A DNA stretch of 64,000 nt from Acanthaster planci (GCF_001949145.1 NW_019091382.1:1346500-1410499); one strand, 5' to 3'; counted from the first letter of the stretch, positions 11,971-26,119 are shown. Notes: generated by a model not told the origin, from the letters alone. A program made the numbers and translations.

Positions 11971-13817
11971 TCCAGTCTGAATCCAATCGCACAAGCTGTT
12001 CAAATGAACTGCAGCAACAGCATTCCTTTGTTATTGTTCACACCCCTAGTTGTGACTGATCTTGTGACTGGTACCCCATTTGGTCTGGTACATGGTTTTG
12101 TGCATGGTCTGGTGAGGATCTCGTCTACTTCATGACACTGAATTTTCAGTACATGCACATAGAATGTTTTATACATGCAAACGTAAAGCTAGTCAGCTAT
12201 ACATGCAACCGCTGTGCCTCGTCCCAAATCTTGTGATCAGTCCAACCCCTCTTGTGGTCGAGGAAGAAGAGAAGGCTTCACTTTGCAGGCCGAGTTCTTT
12301 CATTTAATTTGACTGTGAGATGGAGAAATCCCATATTTATTATGGAATCCCCTTCCATCCACCCCCCCTCAGAAATTACCCACTCTGCACTCGTTGGTGG
12401 AGGCTGTCCGCTAAAACCTGCCGTATCGGGTTAATACCCCGCCAATCGACGGGTCATTCTTGTCGACTCCGATCACCCAAATCCCCGTCTCGGACTGGAA
12501 GGGAAAAAAAAGACACTGTACTGAGATGTGACAGCTGTATATTTATATTGCCGTCAAAGAAAGTGCGGGATTGGTCGAGGGAAATCAGTTGGAGAAGGAA
12601 ACCCACACAACACCTGCCAGTGCCATTGGATGTGAAGCTAAAGGAATGTGTGTGTTTTTTTTAAATTACAAATACCGGTACCATACAGAAGCAGATTGTC
12701 TTCATAAAAATTTCTATTCATTCAGGCCTGGCTTGAAAAATAGACTTGCATCAGGTTTTCAGAGATCTTCAAGCGAATGAATTGAAGTGATTTGAGTCCA
12801 AAGGTATACAGTACATTGTAACTGTATATTGCAATTCTATACAAGCATGAAATCATGGTTTTGCAATCACTCCACTTTTTTTTGTCCTGTCTTGGAAGAA
12901 AAATTACTCGTATCGTATCTTGTAAATTGATGTCTGATTTTCAAACAAGTGTTGCCTCCAGCAAAGTTACGAAGATCCCCACTGTCATTACCAAGGCCTG
13001 TGGGTTTTCTGGGCCGTGCCTTCTACTGCTGTGACTGCATGATTTGTGTGAAAGAGCTCTATGAAGTTGCACGTTTCAACAATTTATTGGCTCGTAATCA
13101 GCACAGACCTGCTTGTGCATACTCATTACATGCAAGTGTTTGGCATGGGCTCTACCCTAAGCAAACATCAACTTGTAGACAATATTAGCACAGACTGTTT
13201 ACAAACCTCCCCCTTGGCCCAGTGTTCAGAAGTGAGCCGCCTAGATAGTTTGCAAAACAATCCCTGATTTATGACGCACTTGTTAATTATTATTCTGTTT
13301 TGTAAACTAGTGATGGTGTTGGTTGATAAAGGGAGATGCTGTTGAAGAAAAAATCTGATCAGACTTTCAGCTTTTGTTTCATCATCTGGCGATAAAAATT
13401 GATGGATTTTATTCTGTTGGTTTTTAATTTGTGGAAGAACTGTTTGCAGTGGTCTGTGAAAAACTTATTCACACTAAGACCAGAGTTATCGCCTTATCAA
13501 AATTTTATCAGGAGGAACCTGTAATGGAATTGTTGTTACCCTAGCCTAAAATCTGATTGTTCCAAATCCATTTTTTGCTCATTTTCAAAGTATTTAGCCG
13601 CCAAGACCAAAACAGGAATTCCTTTACAGCGGACTTGATGTCGAAAGGCTGAAGAACATGCAACTTTGCTTCATGCCTCATTTGTATCTAGGAGATTTTT
13701 CCAGACAGTTTCTAAGAGAGAAATTATATTTTCACGAGGTACAATCCGTGAAGACCACAGTTAGCCACTTTCACGTTAATCGGTGTATAACCATGATATC
13801 TGTTTACTTCCTTGCAG

Positions 13818-13900
13818 TTACACTGTACGATAGCACAAGATTTTCTGGCTTAGGATGGACAACGTATCCAGAGCCACCTGGGGACGAGACATACACAGGG
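13818..13900 (+). CDS. Eph receptor exon 2: start of ligand-binding domain
   Basis: With the last base of exon 1 this 83-nt exon encodes residues 28-55, reading VTLYDSTRFSGLGW and then TTYPEPPGDETYTG. The V-T-L-x-D-S-T and L-G-W pattern is the opening beta strand of the Eph ligand-binding domain. The acceptor is TTCCTTGCAG and the donor is GGG|GTAAGT. Phase 1 in and phase 0 out, with a G|W residue junction to exon 3, matches the vertebrate Eph layout as I recall it. Vertebrate exon 2 is shorter (about 65 nt). The extra length falls between LGW and the junction, giving about seven additional residues rich in Pro, Gly and acidic groups. The only alternative is that an unseen donor trims the exon, which would break the phase match to exon 3. 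Confidence 0.94.
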
Positions 13901-16900
13901 GTAAGTACCGCACCACCACCCTCATCAGACATCTTGAAAGGAGTACACGAAACTTACAACTTCGGAAGAAACTAGCTCTTTTTGCGTCCACTGGCAAAAC
14001 CAACTGGGCCTCGGTGCTCTCCAGAGCCAGTGTCCCCACTGATACACTTTGCGAGGTGACGCCTAGCCCAGAACTCTACAGGACTTTTCACCTGCTTGGT
14101 AACCATTCAGTGTCGGTGCTCCAGTGCTACATCAGTCAACAAGCCACTTATGAATGGTGGCATGTTCAAATTTAGTTGGTGTGGAGTCTGTAGGGCCTAC
14201 ATGTAGCGATAACATATAAGTACGCGTCATGGAATAGGCCTTGCTGATGCCAGTGTCTGCGGACGGACGCAGTTTGGAATTCGTCCAGGAGCCCACTCTG
14301 AATTTCGCCAGAAAATGAAGAAATATGGGCAGTGAAGTACATGTAGTTTCCCTGTCAAACATGATTGCGTTGCTCCTTGAAGTTGTCTGAAAGTGACAGG
14401 TTTTTTTTTCCCCCTCAGAAGGGACACATTGGCTAGATTGTTGATGCTGTTTAAAAGCTGTTGAGTTTAAGGCAGAATCCTTTTTTAAAAGTGGAATCAC
14501 AATTCGCAAATCGCAAATCGCAAAGATTAGAGCCAGTTTGCATGATTCCTTTTGACTCCCATGTCAAGTTTAGCATGAATTCAATTCCGGCTGTTCAGCT
14601 CTTGCAGAATTTCGGCAACGATTGGTCCAAGCTTAATATGAGTCATGGTGTTTCACCAAGAATCAGATTTAAAAGGAAAAGTAAAAAATACCGTGCCCTT
14701 GACTGCCCCTTTAAAGCTGCACCATGAACCTTACCTGCACCTTTAGCCAGTATGTGGGGCCATGCTGTCTGTGTCTGCCTCTCATCCCTTGCGTGTTAGA
14801 GGGCAATAAATACTCCAGAATGCTGCTTCAAGCCCCCTTGCCTCTCTGTAGTGCATCCCGACCAAAAAAAAAAAAAGAAAAGAAAAAAAGAAAGGAGGGG
14901 GGTCCTTAATGCAGCCGGTGGTCTCGGTCAGTGCTGTGAAGCATCGGTCAATAGTGTCCCCCCATTAGAAATCCAGCCGACATTCCTGTCGTTTGAGCGC
15001 AGTCCTTTAACTCCATCGTGCCATGTGATTATGACTGTGAGTATAGGGTTCTTCAGTCTCAACTTGAAGAAGCAGATGCGCTTAAGTTACATGTACCGGC
15101 ACTGTTAACGTCCTTGTTTTCGTCCATCCTCGCCGGAAAGTTTCAACCGTAGAAAATAACGCATTATAGAAGTGACTAGCATTGACCGTGTACACGTTTT
15201 GCAACTTCTTGGAATGTTCAGGAGATTTGTAGGAGCCACAATTACGACCTTCATGTCGAAATCATAATGGCAGAATGGAGCATCCTGGACTGGTTAAGAA
15301 CAGCTATTAGAAGTCTCAAAGACATAATATACTGTCAATGTTCCCCCATCCCATCTTGTGGGCCCCCTCTCAGTTAGACTCTCCACTCGCCCGTTTGATG
15401 TGTCTCGGGGCACCGTTCTTAACATTGATAATCTTTTTTTTTTTTTTCCCCTGCCTTTCTTGCTTTGCGCACGCAACAGTGAGAGTGGTTGGTGCCCCCG
15501 GGGCATGACGGATATCGCGCAGAAAGCGAGCCGGCAATGGCCCCGGACACATCACCATGTCTGTTGGCATGCGGATTTCTAATTACCATGCGAGTTTCTC
15601 TCTTGTTTTCCTCTACCCCCCCCCGTTGGTTTTTTTTTTTTCCCTTATGGGAAAGCCAGCGCCAGCTTCGGAGGCACTGTAGGAGGTCAGGTTTGGTCAG
15701 TCTCACGGCTCAGGAAGGGGGATCCGGCAGGGTTTTGATTCACACTTGTTGCCTGCAACCATCCAGTGACTGAAATTCCTTGTCAACAGCATATGCTGTA
15801 TTTGATACGCACAAGTATTCAGAATGGAGCTCAACAGAACTCCATCCACGAAAGAGTAGAGATGCAGTTTTGTTCACATTCTGACATAGAAATGTAATCT
15901 GAATAAATCACTGTCAAAATGTGGGCTTCTGTGATTAAAAATGACACTCATAACCTTCACCTGGTTGAAATCTGGCCTCTATTTTTGTACTTGAAAGTTA
16001 AGTCGTGCACTCAGCACATCGTACTGTGTAGGCGGTTGATATCTCAGTTGGAAGACATAATTTTGCCCTTTAAAAAAAAAACTAATCACATGTAATCGTT
16101 TGTCGAATGTGTACATGTGCATGTACTGTATATTAGAGGATACATGTAGGACCTGCGTCAGTCGCAAATTCTGGACTCACTGAGAACAGGGAACAGCTTT
16201 GCCTGGTCTGATACGGCAGCCGGGTTAACCAACTGAAGACTGCTTCACTGGTAGTTTTAGAATGGAATTGTGCACGGAATTCCACTGTTGTTCGTTTGCA
16301 CCGTGTTTGCTCACTCGTTGTAAGGGGCCACAAAGGGCAACCCAGCGCAAGAGAAGTGTGCGCCCATTGTCTGGGGGCGACCGCTGGGACCCTTTCCCAC
16401 CCTTGAATCCGGGTAATGGGTAATGGACCGTGGCCATTATTTAGGTGTAAGCACATGTAGCGGGAGGAGCACGGACACCAAGAGCTGGCAGACTGCGGCT
16501 GGCCTGTCTAGACCAGAACCCATAAAAGCTCAGCACAACCTGATGGGTAGTACAGACACTTACTTGCAGATTAACCCAGCCAAGTCCTTAAAAAAAGGGG
16601 GGGGGGGTTGTATGTTTTTTAACATTCCAGAGTTCCAGTGTAGCTTGTATTTTAGGAAAGCACTTAGATTGTTTGCTGACTTAAAATGTTGTCCAACTTT
16701 TCTTGATTTATTAGCTTTTGTTTGAGATAGAGATAGAGATAATATTGTTACTCTAGATCTTGTTTCCCCTCCGTGATGGATAGGTGGGATTAATTATAGG
16801 CCTGTTCATGGCATTATGCAATCAGGAAACTTTTTACTGTAAAGCTTTTGGAAAACCTAAGTGAAGAGGAAGAGTTTTGCTCAAAGCGAGCTGAGGTACG

Positions 16901-19180
16901 GACGGATAGAAGTTCAAAATGGGTCATTTTCAGGAATATTGTCCACATGCTTGCAGGTGGACCTGCAAGGACCACAGAAGTCTCGATTCGCCTTGTGCGT
17001 TACTGGGATAGTGGCTTTAAAAATTAGATTTTTTGAAAAAGATCAGTCATTTTGTGCATGGAGAAGCATGCTCGAAGATCCCTTCGACAGTCTCCCCGTG
17101 AAAACTTTAAGTGCAGAATTTGGTCTGATTGTCAGATGTAGGCCGACATGTAGACATTCAAAACTCCTGACTGTCAAATATTTGGCTTCATAAGGGGTTC
17201 GAGATTTTTTCCCTCCATAAGTAGACGTTACATTTCCAATGGCAACACCACCCCACTTTTTTTCACCTCCCGCCTAATCCACCCTCAGCGGTCCTCGCTC
17301 CAAGCTGGGCGAATTCCCAACAGCAGCCCACACAACCCACCATGCCCCGGGGACTATTTATCCTGCTATATTTTGACAGATATCTTTTCTTTTTTCAATA
17401 GGCCGATCCCCAAGCACGATTAAATCCTTTCAAATTGCAGTCATGAACTCCTTTTCTGTAAACTTTCCAATCGCGATCACGCCTGGCTGACCGTACTGGT
17501 CATGGCACCTTTTAAGGTCCATTCAGCCATGATTCAACCCGCAAACCTCTAGACCAAGTCAGTGGCATTAACCAGCCTTAACCCTAAGTGGTGGCAATAC
17601 CCCGTGCCGTTGTTTCCCAAGTGCTGAAATATTTATCATTCCGTTTTTTTATATCCAGTGGTAAATTTTTGGAAAGCCTTCTGGTGGAACTGAGCGAGCA
17701 TTACCACACCACAATGGGGCATGTTTTTTTTTATGTTCTGGAGTACTGAGGTCTCTTGGTGCGATGGAGGATCCTGTACCTCTCAGCAGAGGGGACCCAT
17801 GGTGTGACTGCGGTTGGGAGGGGGGTGTGATTGCTTGCTGGGCAATCATTTGCAGCCAGGTGCAGCCCGTCACTTCTCCTTATCACTCTCCGAAAATGAA
17901 ACGTTCAAGGAATAGTAGCTGGCATCTTGAGGAAGGCCCAGTCTCCCCCCCTCCCCCATCCTGAAGCAGGGATCAGGTTCCCCTCATGGAGAAAGCTCTC
18001 AACATTTTAATCTGACCGTCAGGTTGTTTCAAGTCTTGAGGAATAATTCCTGAGTGATAGTAAAATTTAAGTCAGCTCCACACAATTAGGGAACATATCT
18101 AGTAAATGCATCCTCATTTTTACGTCAGCAAATGTTAGCATTTCTGTCTATACCGCTGAAAGACTTCACGTTTTATTTCCAGGGAAGCAGCAAACTTCTT
18201 CTCCCATCATATAGTCTTCTCCAAAGACATGTTTGTAAAAAAATTCAACTTATTCCACAATTTGCTATTGGGCTCCCCTGGCATTCTCTCCCGCACAACC
18301 CCTCCTGAGAAAGAGACCAATGTCCGACCTTTAACCTTGCCCTAAACCAACACTTCCTGTCGAACAAATAGGGCCAGAGTTGCCGGTAGCTACTGAAATA
18401 AAAAAAAAGAAGAAAGAGAAAAAAAATCCTCCTCATCCCAACTCCCAAGAAAAACAGTTGCACAATTTGGCACCTTGAGTGAATGGCGCGTCTCTTTTTT
18501 TTTTCGGAGGCAGGTGTGTTTCTTCTGGACTCATATCATACCTGCCAACTTGTGGCCCAAATTTGTCACTGTGTGCTCGCTTACATTCTGATTGGCTGCA
18601 CACCCAGTAGTTGGCCTCCGGTCAGTAGACTCTGTCCGTTACCAGCTAACAGAGTGATTTTGCAAATGTATATCCTGCTATATTTTTCCCGGTAGCTCCC
18701 CTGACGAGAATGGTTTTGTTCCCTGAAATTGCCCATCTGTTCAAAACCACAAGGGTAATCAAATTTTGGGTGAATTTTTTTTTTCTTTTTCATGTTTTTT
18801 TGGGGGCGGTGAGTCAAAGGCATCTTTTCGGCAACAGTTGGCCAAACAGTGCTTGAGTGAATTGCAGTTTGACTGACCATCATGGCTTGTTTTGCTCCCG
18901 AACCACAAATTTCAGTGGAATGTTGACGTGTTTGACATGTACAGTCTCTGGGAATAAATGTGTTTTTTGGCCGGTTTCAAATTCCTCTGAACCTTCAGTT
19001 TCACCCCCTTCAGAGAATGCACTTTAGTCAAGGATTCTACCAGAGCATAGCAGACAATCATGTTGGAGCCCTTTTTTCCCTCCAATAAACTCTACAGTTG
19101 CCAATCTGTGTTGCCCAATGATTACAGCCATGTCGGTTGTGAAGTGCAGTCAAATTAAGTGGCAGTGTGGCCTTGTTCAC

Positions 19181-19356
19181 AACCAGCTGATCGTTCTACA
19201 AAGCCAACCCCTCTTTATCTTGAATCCTTCGTTTTATTTCACCACAAAAACCTTGACTCGAACCCTCAAACCAGCTGATCGTTCTACAAAGCCAACCCCT
19301 CTTTATCTTGAATCTTCCCTTTTATTTCACCACACAAACCTTGACTCGAACCCTCA
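19181..19356. repeat. 88-bp tandem duplication
   Basis: Two adjacent copies (19181-19268 and 19269-19356) begin AACCAGCTGATCGTTCTACA and end CTTGACTCGAACCCTCA. They differ at only a handful of positions (CCTTCG against CTTCCC, and ACAAAAACC against ACACAAACC), so the duplication is fairly recent. Each copy ends with a sequence whose reverse complement resembles a polymerase III B box, but there is no matching A box. Confidence 0.9.
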
Positions 19357-21110
19357 CCCCAGAATGCCTCCCGACCCAAAATCTTCCCCCTGAGGATGCT
19401 TTCTGATCATCATCCCCTTTGTACCTGACACCAAACCGAATCTCAACCTATCCTCCAGCGCCTCTCTGGAACCTTACCCGAGGGGACATGTCATTTAAAG
19501 TCAAAATGGAGAAAAGGGAATCAGGAATGATTTGTTGCCCATTTGGACATTTGTAATCAAACCCCAATCTGAAGTGTGCCCCCTTGACCTGAGCAGTATA
19601 AGCAACACATTTTTTACTTTAGCGTCCCTGAGGAAGAAAAAAAAAGGTTGATACAGTTCAATTTTGCTGTTTTGAAAAGAGGTTGTTCTGATAAGGGTTC
19701 ACAAGTTCACCAAGTCAAGCGGAACTTATTCAGATGGTGTGGTTAATTTCCCAAGAAAAAAAAAGAAGTAATTATTCTCAAGTATGCGGCGCAGCAGACG
19801 GGAGGGGTGTCCATCACCTTTCTCTAGCCTGGGGAGCTGAATGGGGAAATTAGAGCCAACTCTGCAATCTCGGAAACTGTTTCCAACCTGTAGACTCGGC
19901 CCTGGTCCCATCATAGCCTGGGCTTTGTCAGTCGCAAAATGTTCTTGCAGGGGGGGGAGACAAAGGCTATCTCTCTCATCGTTGCAGTTTTTTCCATCCT
20001 TTTTTTTGTGTTTGCCAAGGCTGCTGGGTCATTAACATGGCTGATGGTGCGTTTGACAACAGAGGGTTGATAATTTTTATGATCCTGGCTGGCATCAAAA
20101 TGGTGGATTCAACTCTTTGTCTTGTTCAGCCAGTCTCAAGGCTTATCAAGCTGAGAAGGTGTAACCTGGGATCCCCTTTCATAATTGGGACTAGACACGA
20201 GAGAGACAGCAAGGACTAACAGTTGGCCGAGGCAGAATAAACCATTCTTCTCCTTCAGTGAATTATTGTAAATGAATCTGCAGCATCCTTGAAAGATTTG
20301 ATGATCAGTGCTGGATGTGACATGCCAGGAACAGCAAAAAACGACACCCAATCCATCAAAAGTTCAGACGGATGGGCCTTGGCAGCAGACTATTGGGTTG
20401 TTGATATTTGTCATAACCCGAAATGAAAATGCAGTGGCCTTCATTAGTTTTGCTGTCTGGGGGAAATGATCAACTTTGATTAGTTTGGAAGGTGACGGGT
20501 GATGGAGGATGGCTATAAATTGTTGCCGTACTAAATGCAATGGCTTCTCAGTTCTGTCGACAGTAAAATCAGCCTGTCTTGCCCTATGCACGGTAACATC
20601 TGAGAGGTCTGAAGTCCGTTCCGGATTGTTGCGATACAAACTGAACCTTTGATTGACGGAAAAATTCAGTTTCTAGTTTCCCACATCCTCTGTTTGAGCT
20701 CTTGTTTTCTTGATTTTTAAATTTATTCCTTCGGGGTAGTTCCAAGTGTGATGCTGAATAACATTAGAAGTGCTACATCCCGACTTTACTTTGCTGCATG
20801 GGAATGTTGTCCTATCTTGTCAAGTTTACCCAATTTGTGGACTCGAGCAAAGCGTTATTAGCCACTCCATCACTGAACATGAGTCACCAGACAGACACTG
20901 CGTTGATGATTTGACAAGGAGGAAAAATAAAATTGTGAAACGTTCAGCGGCAAGAGGGAAACCCAAGCACATTGTCAGTTGCTCTGTACTGAGAGAGTCC
21001 GATCTGGAGTGTGAATACCCCAGGCACCTCGAGCTTGACTGAAACACCTAACCCAACACCTCAATATTTGTTTGATTAGCTCATATTATGCATGCGCCCA
21101 GACACAACAG

Positions 21111-21845
21111 TCAAAGCCAGCGCCGGGGAGCAAGCAACACCGGCCCGCGCGAGAGCCCCAGCCGGGCGGTGGTGTCCCATGACAGCTGTCTGCACCTGTC
21201 GAGCGGTCGGGGGCCCCCTGATTGGTCAATTTGAACGCTATTGATTGCCAGGGGATGGGGCCAATTTTGCCAAGGTGGTGGCCTGGTGGGGTTTCTGGTT
21301 TTTTTTTTCGCTGGCTTGCGAATTGCCACAGCAAGTGGACTGGCTGGAATGTGTTTTGTGTCCCACTCATGTCTGGTAAAATGATAGTCTACCTCATGTT
21401 GCATGGTGGATGGAGTGGAAGTTGGTGAGGTTAAATGCTTCAGAATGGCATGTCCATGATGCCAGTTTATTATACCTGTGTGACATGTAGTCTTTGCACT
21501 CTTATGAACGTGTTCATGGGCAAGAAGTTTACTGCATAAATGCATGGATGTAAGGTACATGTACACGTACAGGGTTATTAGTGAAATAACACCCAAGCCA
21601 AACCTCTTTTCCAAAGATTTAAATGTCATCTTTTCAAAGGACATACATTGCATATATCTAATTCTGTAACAAGACTCTAGTGTGTCCATAGGAGGCCTGG
21701 GCCATTTATAGTAATTAAATCTGATGTTTGCCGTGCAACAAAACTTTCCTTTGTTCTGAAACGAGAGAAAAATGTATGTATTCGACTCTGACTGGAAAAG
21801 AAGCAGGTATTTTGTGTAAATATATTCTTTTGTTTGCCAAATCAT
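21111..21845 (-). other. 244-codon antisense open frame in intron 2, coding status unknown
   Basis: This is the longest open frame outside the Eph exons and the N gap, starting with ATG at 21845 and running on the minus strand. The predicted protein matches no family I recognise. It is rich in His and Thr in the middle (about residues 108-180), Pro-rich and basic towards the end, and has no signal peptide, repeat or catalytic motif. Its C-terminal third lies over a GC-rich stretch (21110-21260). At the intron's base composition a frame this long is uncommon by chance, but composition varies along it and there is no codon-use or splice evidence. I treat it as probably non-coding. Confidence 0.12.
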
Positions 21846-24800
21846 TGTTTTTAGTTTGCCAGATGAGTTTGTGGAGAGTACAATGTATCCTGTTCATTGG
21901 AACAGCTTCCACACGTAGAAGGTGTGCCGCTGTGTAGAGTATTTTGATTCTGTTAGCAGTTTGGGTCGTAGTGGAAGATGAATTGAATTTTGAAGATTGG
22001 AGAGAGAAAACCGGGTAGGAGGGCGGAAGCTGTCCTGCCAAGGCTTCAGTTGTTTCAGAGTGTATTGATTTCAACAGTTTTGAAGAGGCTTTGTTACTGT
22101 TCAGTCTACAATCGTAGGATGAACGTTTGTTTCTTCACAATGAAAAAAGATGGAAAAATCAATTGTCTTCCTGGATTCAGGGGCATATTCTTACCAAGAG
22201 GAAATAAAAACAGACCTTGCATTTGGATCCATTACTGAGGATTCAGTATTTCACCCTCCCTTTCTGCTTTCGTTTTTGCAACTGTTGGATTTGGCAAGGA
22301 GTGCTCATTGTTGGGCCAATTTAGCCCTGGGGTCCGGCCATTCGGCCAGCCAAGTTTGGTATGCCAGTCTGCCAGCCAAGTTTGATTTGCGCCCCGACTG
22401 GAGGTTCTCTTCTTGAATGGGCACTCTGGCTTGTTAACAGCGGTGGTCAGCGATCCAATTACAGGTTCCACCAGGCCCTTGAAGGGATGACCTTCTCTGG
22501 TCAGCCTTTGTTGTCATGGAGGCTTCCCTGATCCTGATTTTTTTGTTTCCAGTCATCAGGAATCTGGACAATGGGAAATGATTGTTTAACCTTGAATTAT
22601 TCTGCAGATAACTGGCTGATGTACTGTATTTGTTTGGCTTTCGTTGTGGTAGGCGAAGATGCCCAGTTGATTATTCTTGGATGTGTTTGGTAAACAAATT
22701 TAATGAGGCCAAGAATTTTTTTAAAAATGGAAATGCCCGTGAAATTCCTCCTGATTCTTAATGAATGGTTCACACGATGAAGAAAAATACTCGTAAAGAT
22801 TAATTTGATTTGAAGTAGGCCTACATGAAATGTGATGCTTGCCCCAATCGTGGTTGGTACATTTATTGGGGGTGAAATTTTTCATTCAACAAATTTGGTT
22901 TTGTTCTTCAAATTCGTAACTTTTTTTGGGGGGGGGTTCAGTGATCTAGTTTGAATTTGAAGAATAAAGATTAAGCCTAACTGAAGTGCATGTAGTTGAC
23001 ACTCGCTCAGTCAAAGTCGGAACCAATCATTTTTTCCCCATGTTGCTGCGAATGTCAGATTTATTAGCAGTCAGGGCATTTGGTTCCTGATCTACTTGTT
23101 ATCGCAGAGACTCGAGAGTAGGGAGCTAGGGTGTCAACCACCCTGTGGGCCTAGGCAAGGTTAACCAGTAGCGTGACTGTTGACCAGCAGGGGAGGGAGC
23201 GGGGCCTTTGAGGACCGGGCCAGTTCTGGAAGCAGCACTGGCTTGGGCCAGCTAACTGCACCCCGGTCAGAACACCGTTTCATGGAAGCACATATCAGGG
23301 CTGTCAGACTGCATGTACATGTATGTTGCTTCCATATGGGGGGGGTGAAGGGGAAAGATCGGTAGTTGTGAAATAGACAGAACTTTAACCTCGGGCCATT
23401 CTGGGTATATTGTAGAGATGACTTGGCACGGGAAAAAAAATTGAACATTAGGCCAGCCCATAACAGGCATTGTGGTATGGAGTAAGCAGAGACACGTACC
23501 CGTGACCCCTTTTTGCCGACAAGCGATGTACTGATTTTGAGAAAATAAACAGTTGATATTTTAAGCCAGCAGCTCTTCCCATGAAATGCACAGCTTGCAG
23601 CGTGCATTGCCTACAGTAATGATTGCCTCTCATGTTCCTTTGAATTTGTGTTGCGGATCCCGCGAGGGAAAAGACAGATAACGGTCCAACCCCTCTTTAG
23701 AGCTATTTTTTTCGACCGGGTGACAGTGCTCAGTTCATTTGGGATGTGAACAAATCCAAACACCAACCAAAAATCACAGGTATGCAAAGAACTTCCGCGA
23801 CAGAGGCAAATGCACAGGCGATTGCATTGGATTTTGAATGTGTCAAGTTGAGTTCTGGCTTGCTGCGGACGTCGTATGGACTTGCACGGGTCACAATGCG
23901 TTTTTCGCACCCCGGTGCACTTTCCCGATTGTAGCACGACTCAGCCTCTCATTCAACAATGTCTACATGATTTACCTCGGCCTTCATGACGAACTGCTTA
24001 AAAAAACATGCTGCAACCTTTTGCCAGTTTGCAAAACTGAAGCTCAACTCCACCTCTGTCTCTCTTTTCGTAACGCTCGAACCTTGCCCTTTTCGTGATT
24101 GTTATTTCAGTTCTCAGTCTTTGAAATGTCTCTCACACACCAAAAAAGAAGATTACCCTTGTTTATTTATCTTATCCTATTGCCATATCCTTGCCCCTTC
24201 GATGGTTGTTATTACTTCCTTTTGTGGGCACGATTACTGGCAGCTACAACTTCCTGGTTCCTTCCTATTGTTCCTCTCTCTCCTCCAAGTTCTGAAGTTT
24301 CCACAACCTTGGGGGGAAAATTGAGAAGCTGCCAAAATGCCAGGAATGATAAAGGACGGGGAGAGTTCTGGCGTGATGAGAAAGTTGGCTCAACACACAG
24401 CCTTGCTTGCACTTTTTGACAGGAACTTGATGCTTGTCCCGTGCACATGTTGTTGGGGAGAAATCCACAGCTTTGAAATGCCGCCATTTTGGTTGTTCAA
24501 GCAATATTTGGCCAAGTATGCGTTCCGTAGATTCACACTGCATGCACATACATTAGGGAATGCCCCGAGGGCTATCAATACATGTGTGTACAAGTCTTTT
24601 ATACACTGCTATGCTTCACACTATTGCCAAAGCGAGCTTTGAGTCTAACATCTTCAGTGATGACCTTTGGGAGACTTTGCTAAATCTTTTGATGGTGGCC
24701 TTCTTGGCCCAAACAGAGAATTGGAAAACCTTTTCAAAATGTATCATGGATGTTATATATAAACCCTCCTATGCAAAGATGCATACTTGCCAACGTGATC

Positions 24801-26119
24801 CTATCAGTCAAAATCAGTCAAATCACCCCCGTGTCCATGTACTGGGGCAAATCAAGCGGAAGGAATTTTTGAATTTTTGAATTTAGAAAAAAATGTTGCA
24901 GCAAAAGACGGTTAAATACATCCGGAGACACGTCGTTGTCGTAAGGTGTCCTTTAGGTGTGGTTGTAGAAAAGCTCCAGTTTCGTAGCATTAACTATATT
25001 CCTCAGCCAGTCCTTCATTAACTTGGCATTGAAATTGCGGCAGAGCATATTCTCTCAGTCCGTTCCCCGACTCCTCGAAGCTAGCCGAGCCCCAAATTGC
25101 GGCAACCCATTCCACAAGTCGTGTGTTCATACGTGTGTATAGGCTCGCATAATACCGCAAATGTACAATGTACATGTGCTCGCATTCTGGCCCTCCAGCT
25201 GTCTTTGGCAGAAAAAAAAAATAGGGAAGCGACACTGGCCCGTGCGACGATTGAAGCACATTCGCTGTGACAGTGAGTTTTTCAGCGTGAGTCACGCCAA
25301 CATCGGGCACCCAATTCAGCTGCAGATGGCCTCCTCTCCCTACCCCTCGCAAACACTCTGCATTATTTGTAATTCAGACAGATGGAGCTTCCCCGGCGCC
25401 CCGCATAATGTCGACGTTTTGCCAGGGAGTCGTGCAGTTGCAGACGAAAATGATTTGCCTCCGCGCGTACTTGTTGTTTTTTGTCTTCCATCTATGCGAG
25501 ACACATTTTGTTCCCCTTTGTAATAAGTAATATGAGCCTAGCTGCTCACACCATCTTAATTGTGAAACTGTTCTTTCGAGCTTCTGCCCTAAAGCAAAGA
25601 ATATCAGTCTCATCGAATGTGCTGGTGAATAGTTTGGCTATCTCTCAAGCGAGGGGGGAAAAAAAACAGGACATCTTCATTCTGTCTAGAAATAGTTGAG
25701 CTGATAAATTCCACTTGTCCAGTTTGTCTGTTAGATACGACGTTTTTCCTTTCAAAACCTGGTATGATATACATGTACACTGCTGAAAGAAATGTTTGTC
25801 CTTTTGATGAAATGACACAGTGAGTATCTTGTTAAAATGCGTCTTCAAATGCTGAATTGCTTTATATGAACTATTTATTGAGTTCTAGAACTTGCCAAGG
25901 CAGCCATATAATGAATGTATCAATGCCTTTTTAAAGTAATTAAGTCGATCCATATTGCATACTCTGAAATGAGTGGTATTCCATTTGACAAACTGTTTTC
26001 AGTGTAATGAAAAGCACATTTCACACCTCTCTAGGTAGGTATTTTTAAGAGGGCAATTACTGCCTGGTACCCTGCCCTGTAGTTCCCCAAACTGCGCGTC
26101 CCTGCACTTAGCCAAACTG

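Larger units (their letters stand above)
2467..13817 (+). other. Eph intron 1 (11.35 kb, phase 1)
   Basis: Begins GTAAGA and ends TTCCTTGCAG. I found no supported gene on either strand. It holds a CpG-rich block just after exon 1 (about 3000-3450), an ACATGT-rich palindromic tract (8990-9235) and an AAGACC minisatellite (11703-11970). The rest (about 3500-8990, 9240-11700 and 11970-13817) is ordinary AT-leaning intronic sequence with short homopolymers and scattered small open frames that match nothing I recognise. Confidence 0.85.

Noticed and set aside
11809-12135. Repetitive protein-like frame
   Set aside because: It is produced by the AAGACC minisatellite period and not by coding constraint.
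14862-14893. A-rich tract considered as a retrotransposon poly(A) tail
   Set aside because: No element body or target duplication could be seen beside it, and similar tracts are common here.
17800-17814. 15-bp match to 2564-2578 (TGGTGTGACTGCGGT) with weak flanking similarity
   Set aside because: Too short to call a dispersed repeat. Chance or a very decayed copy are equally possible.
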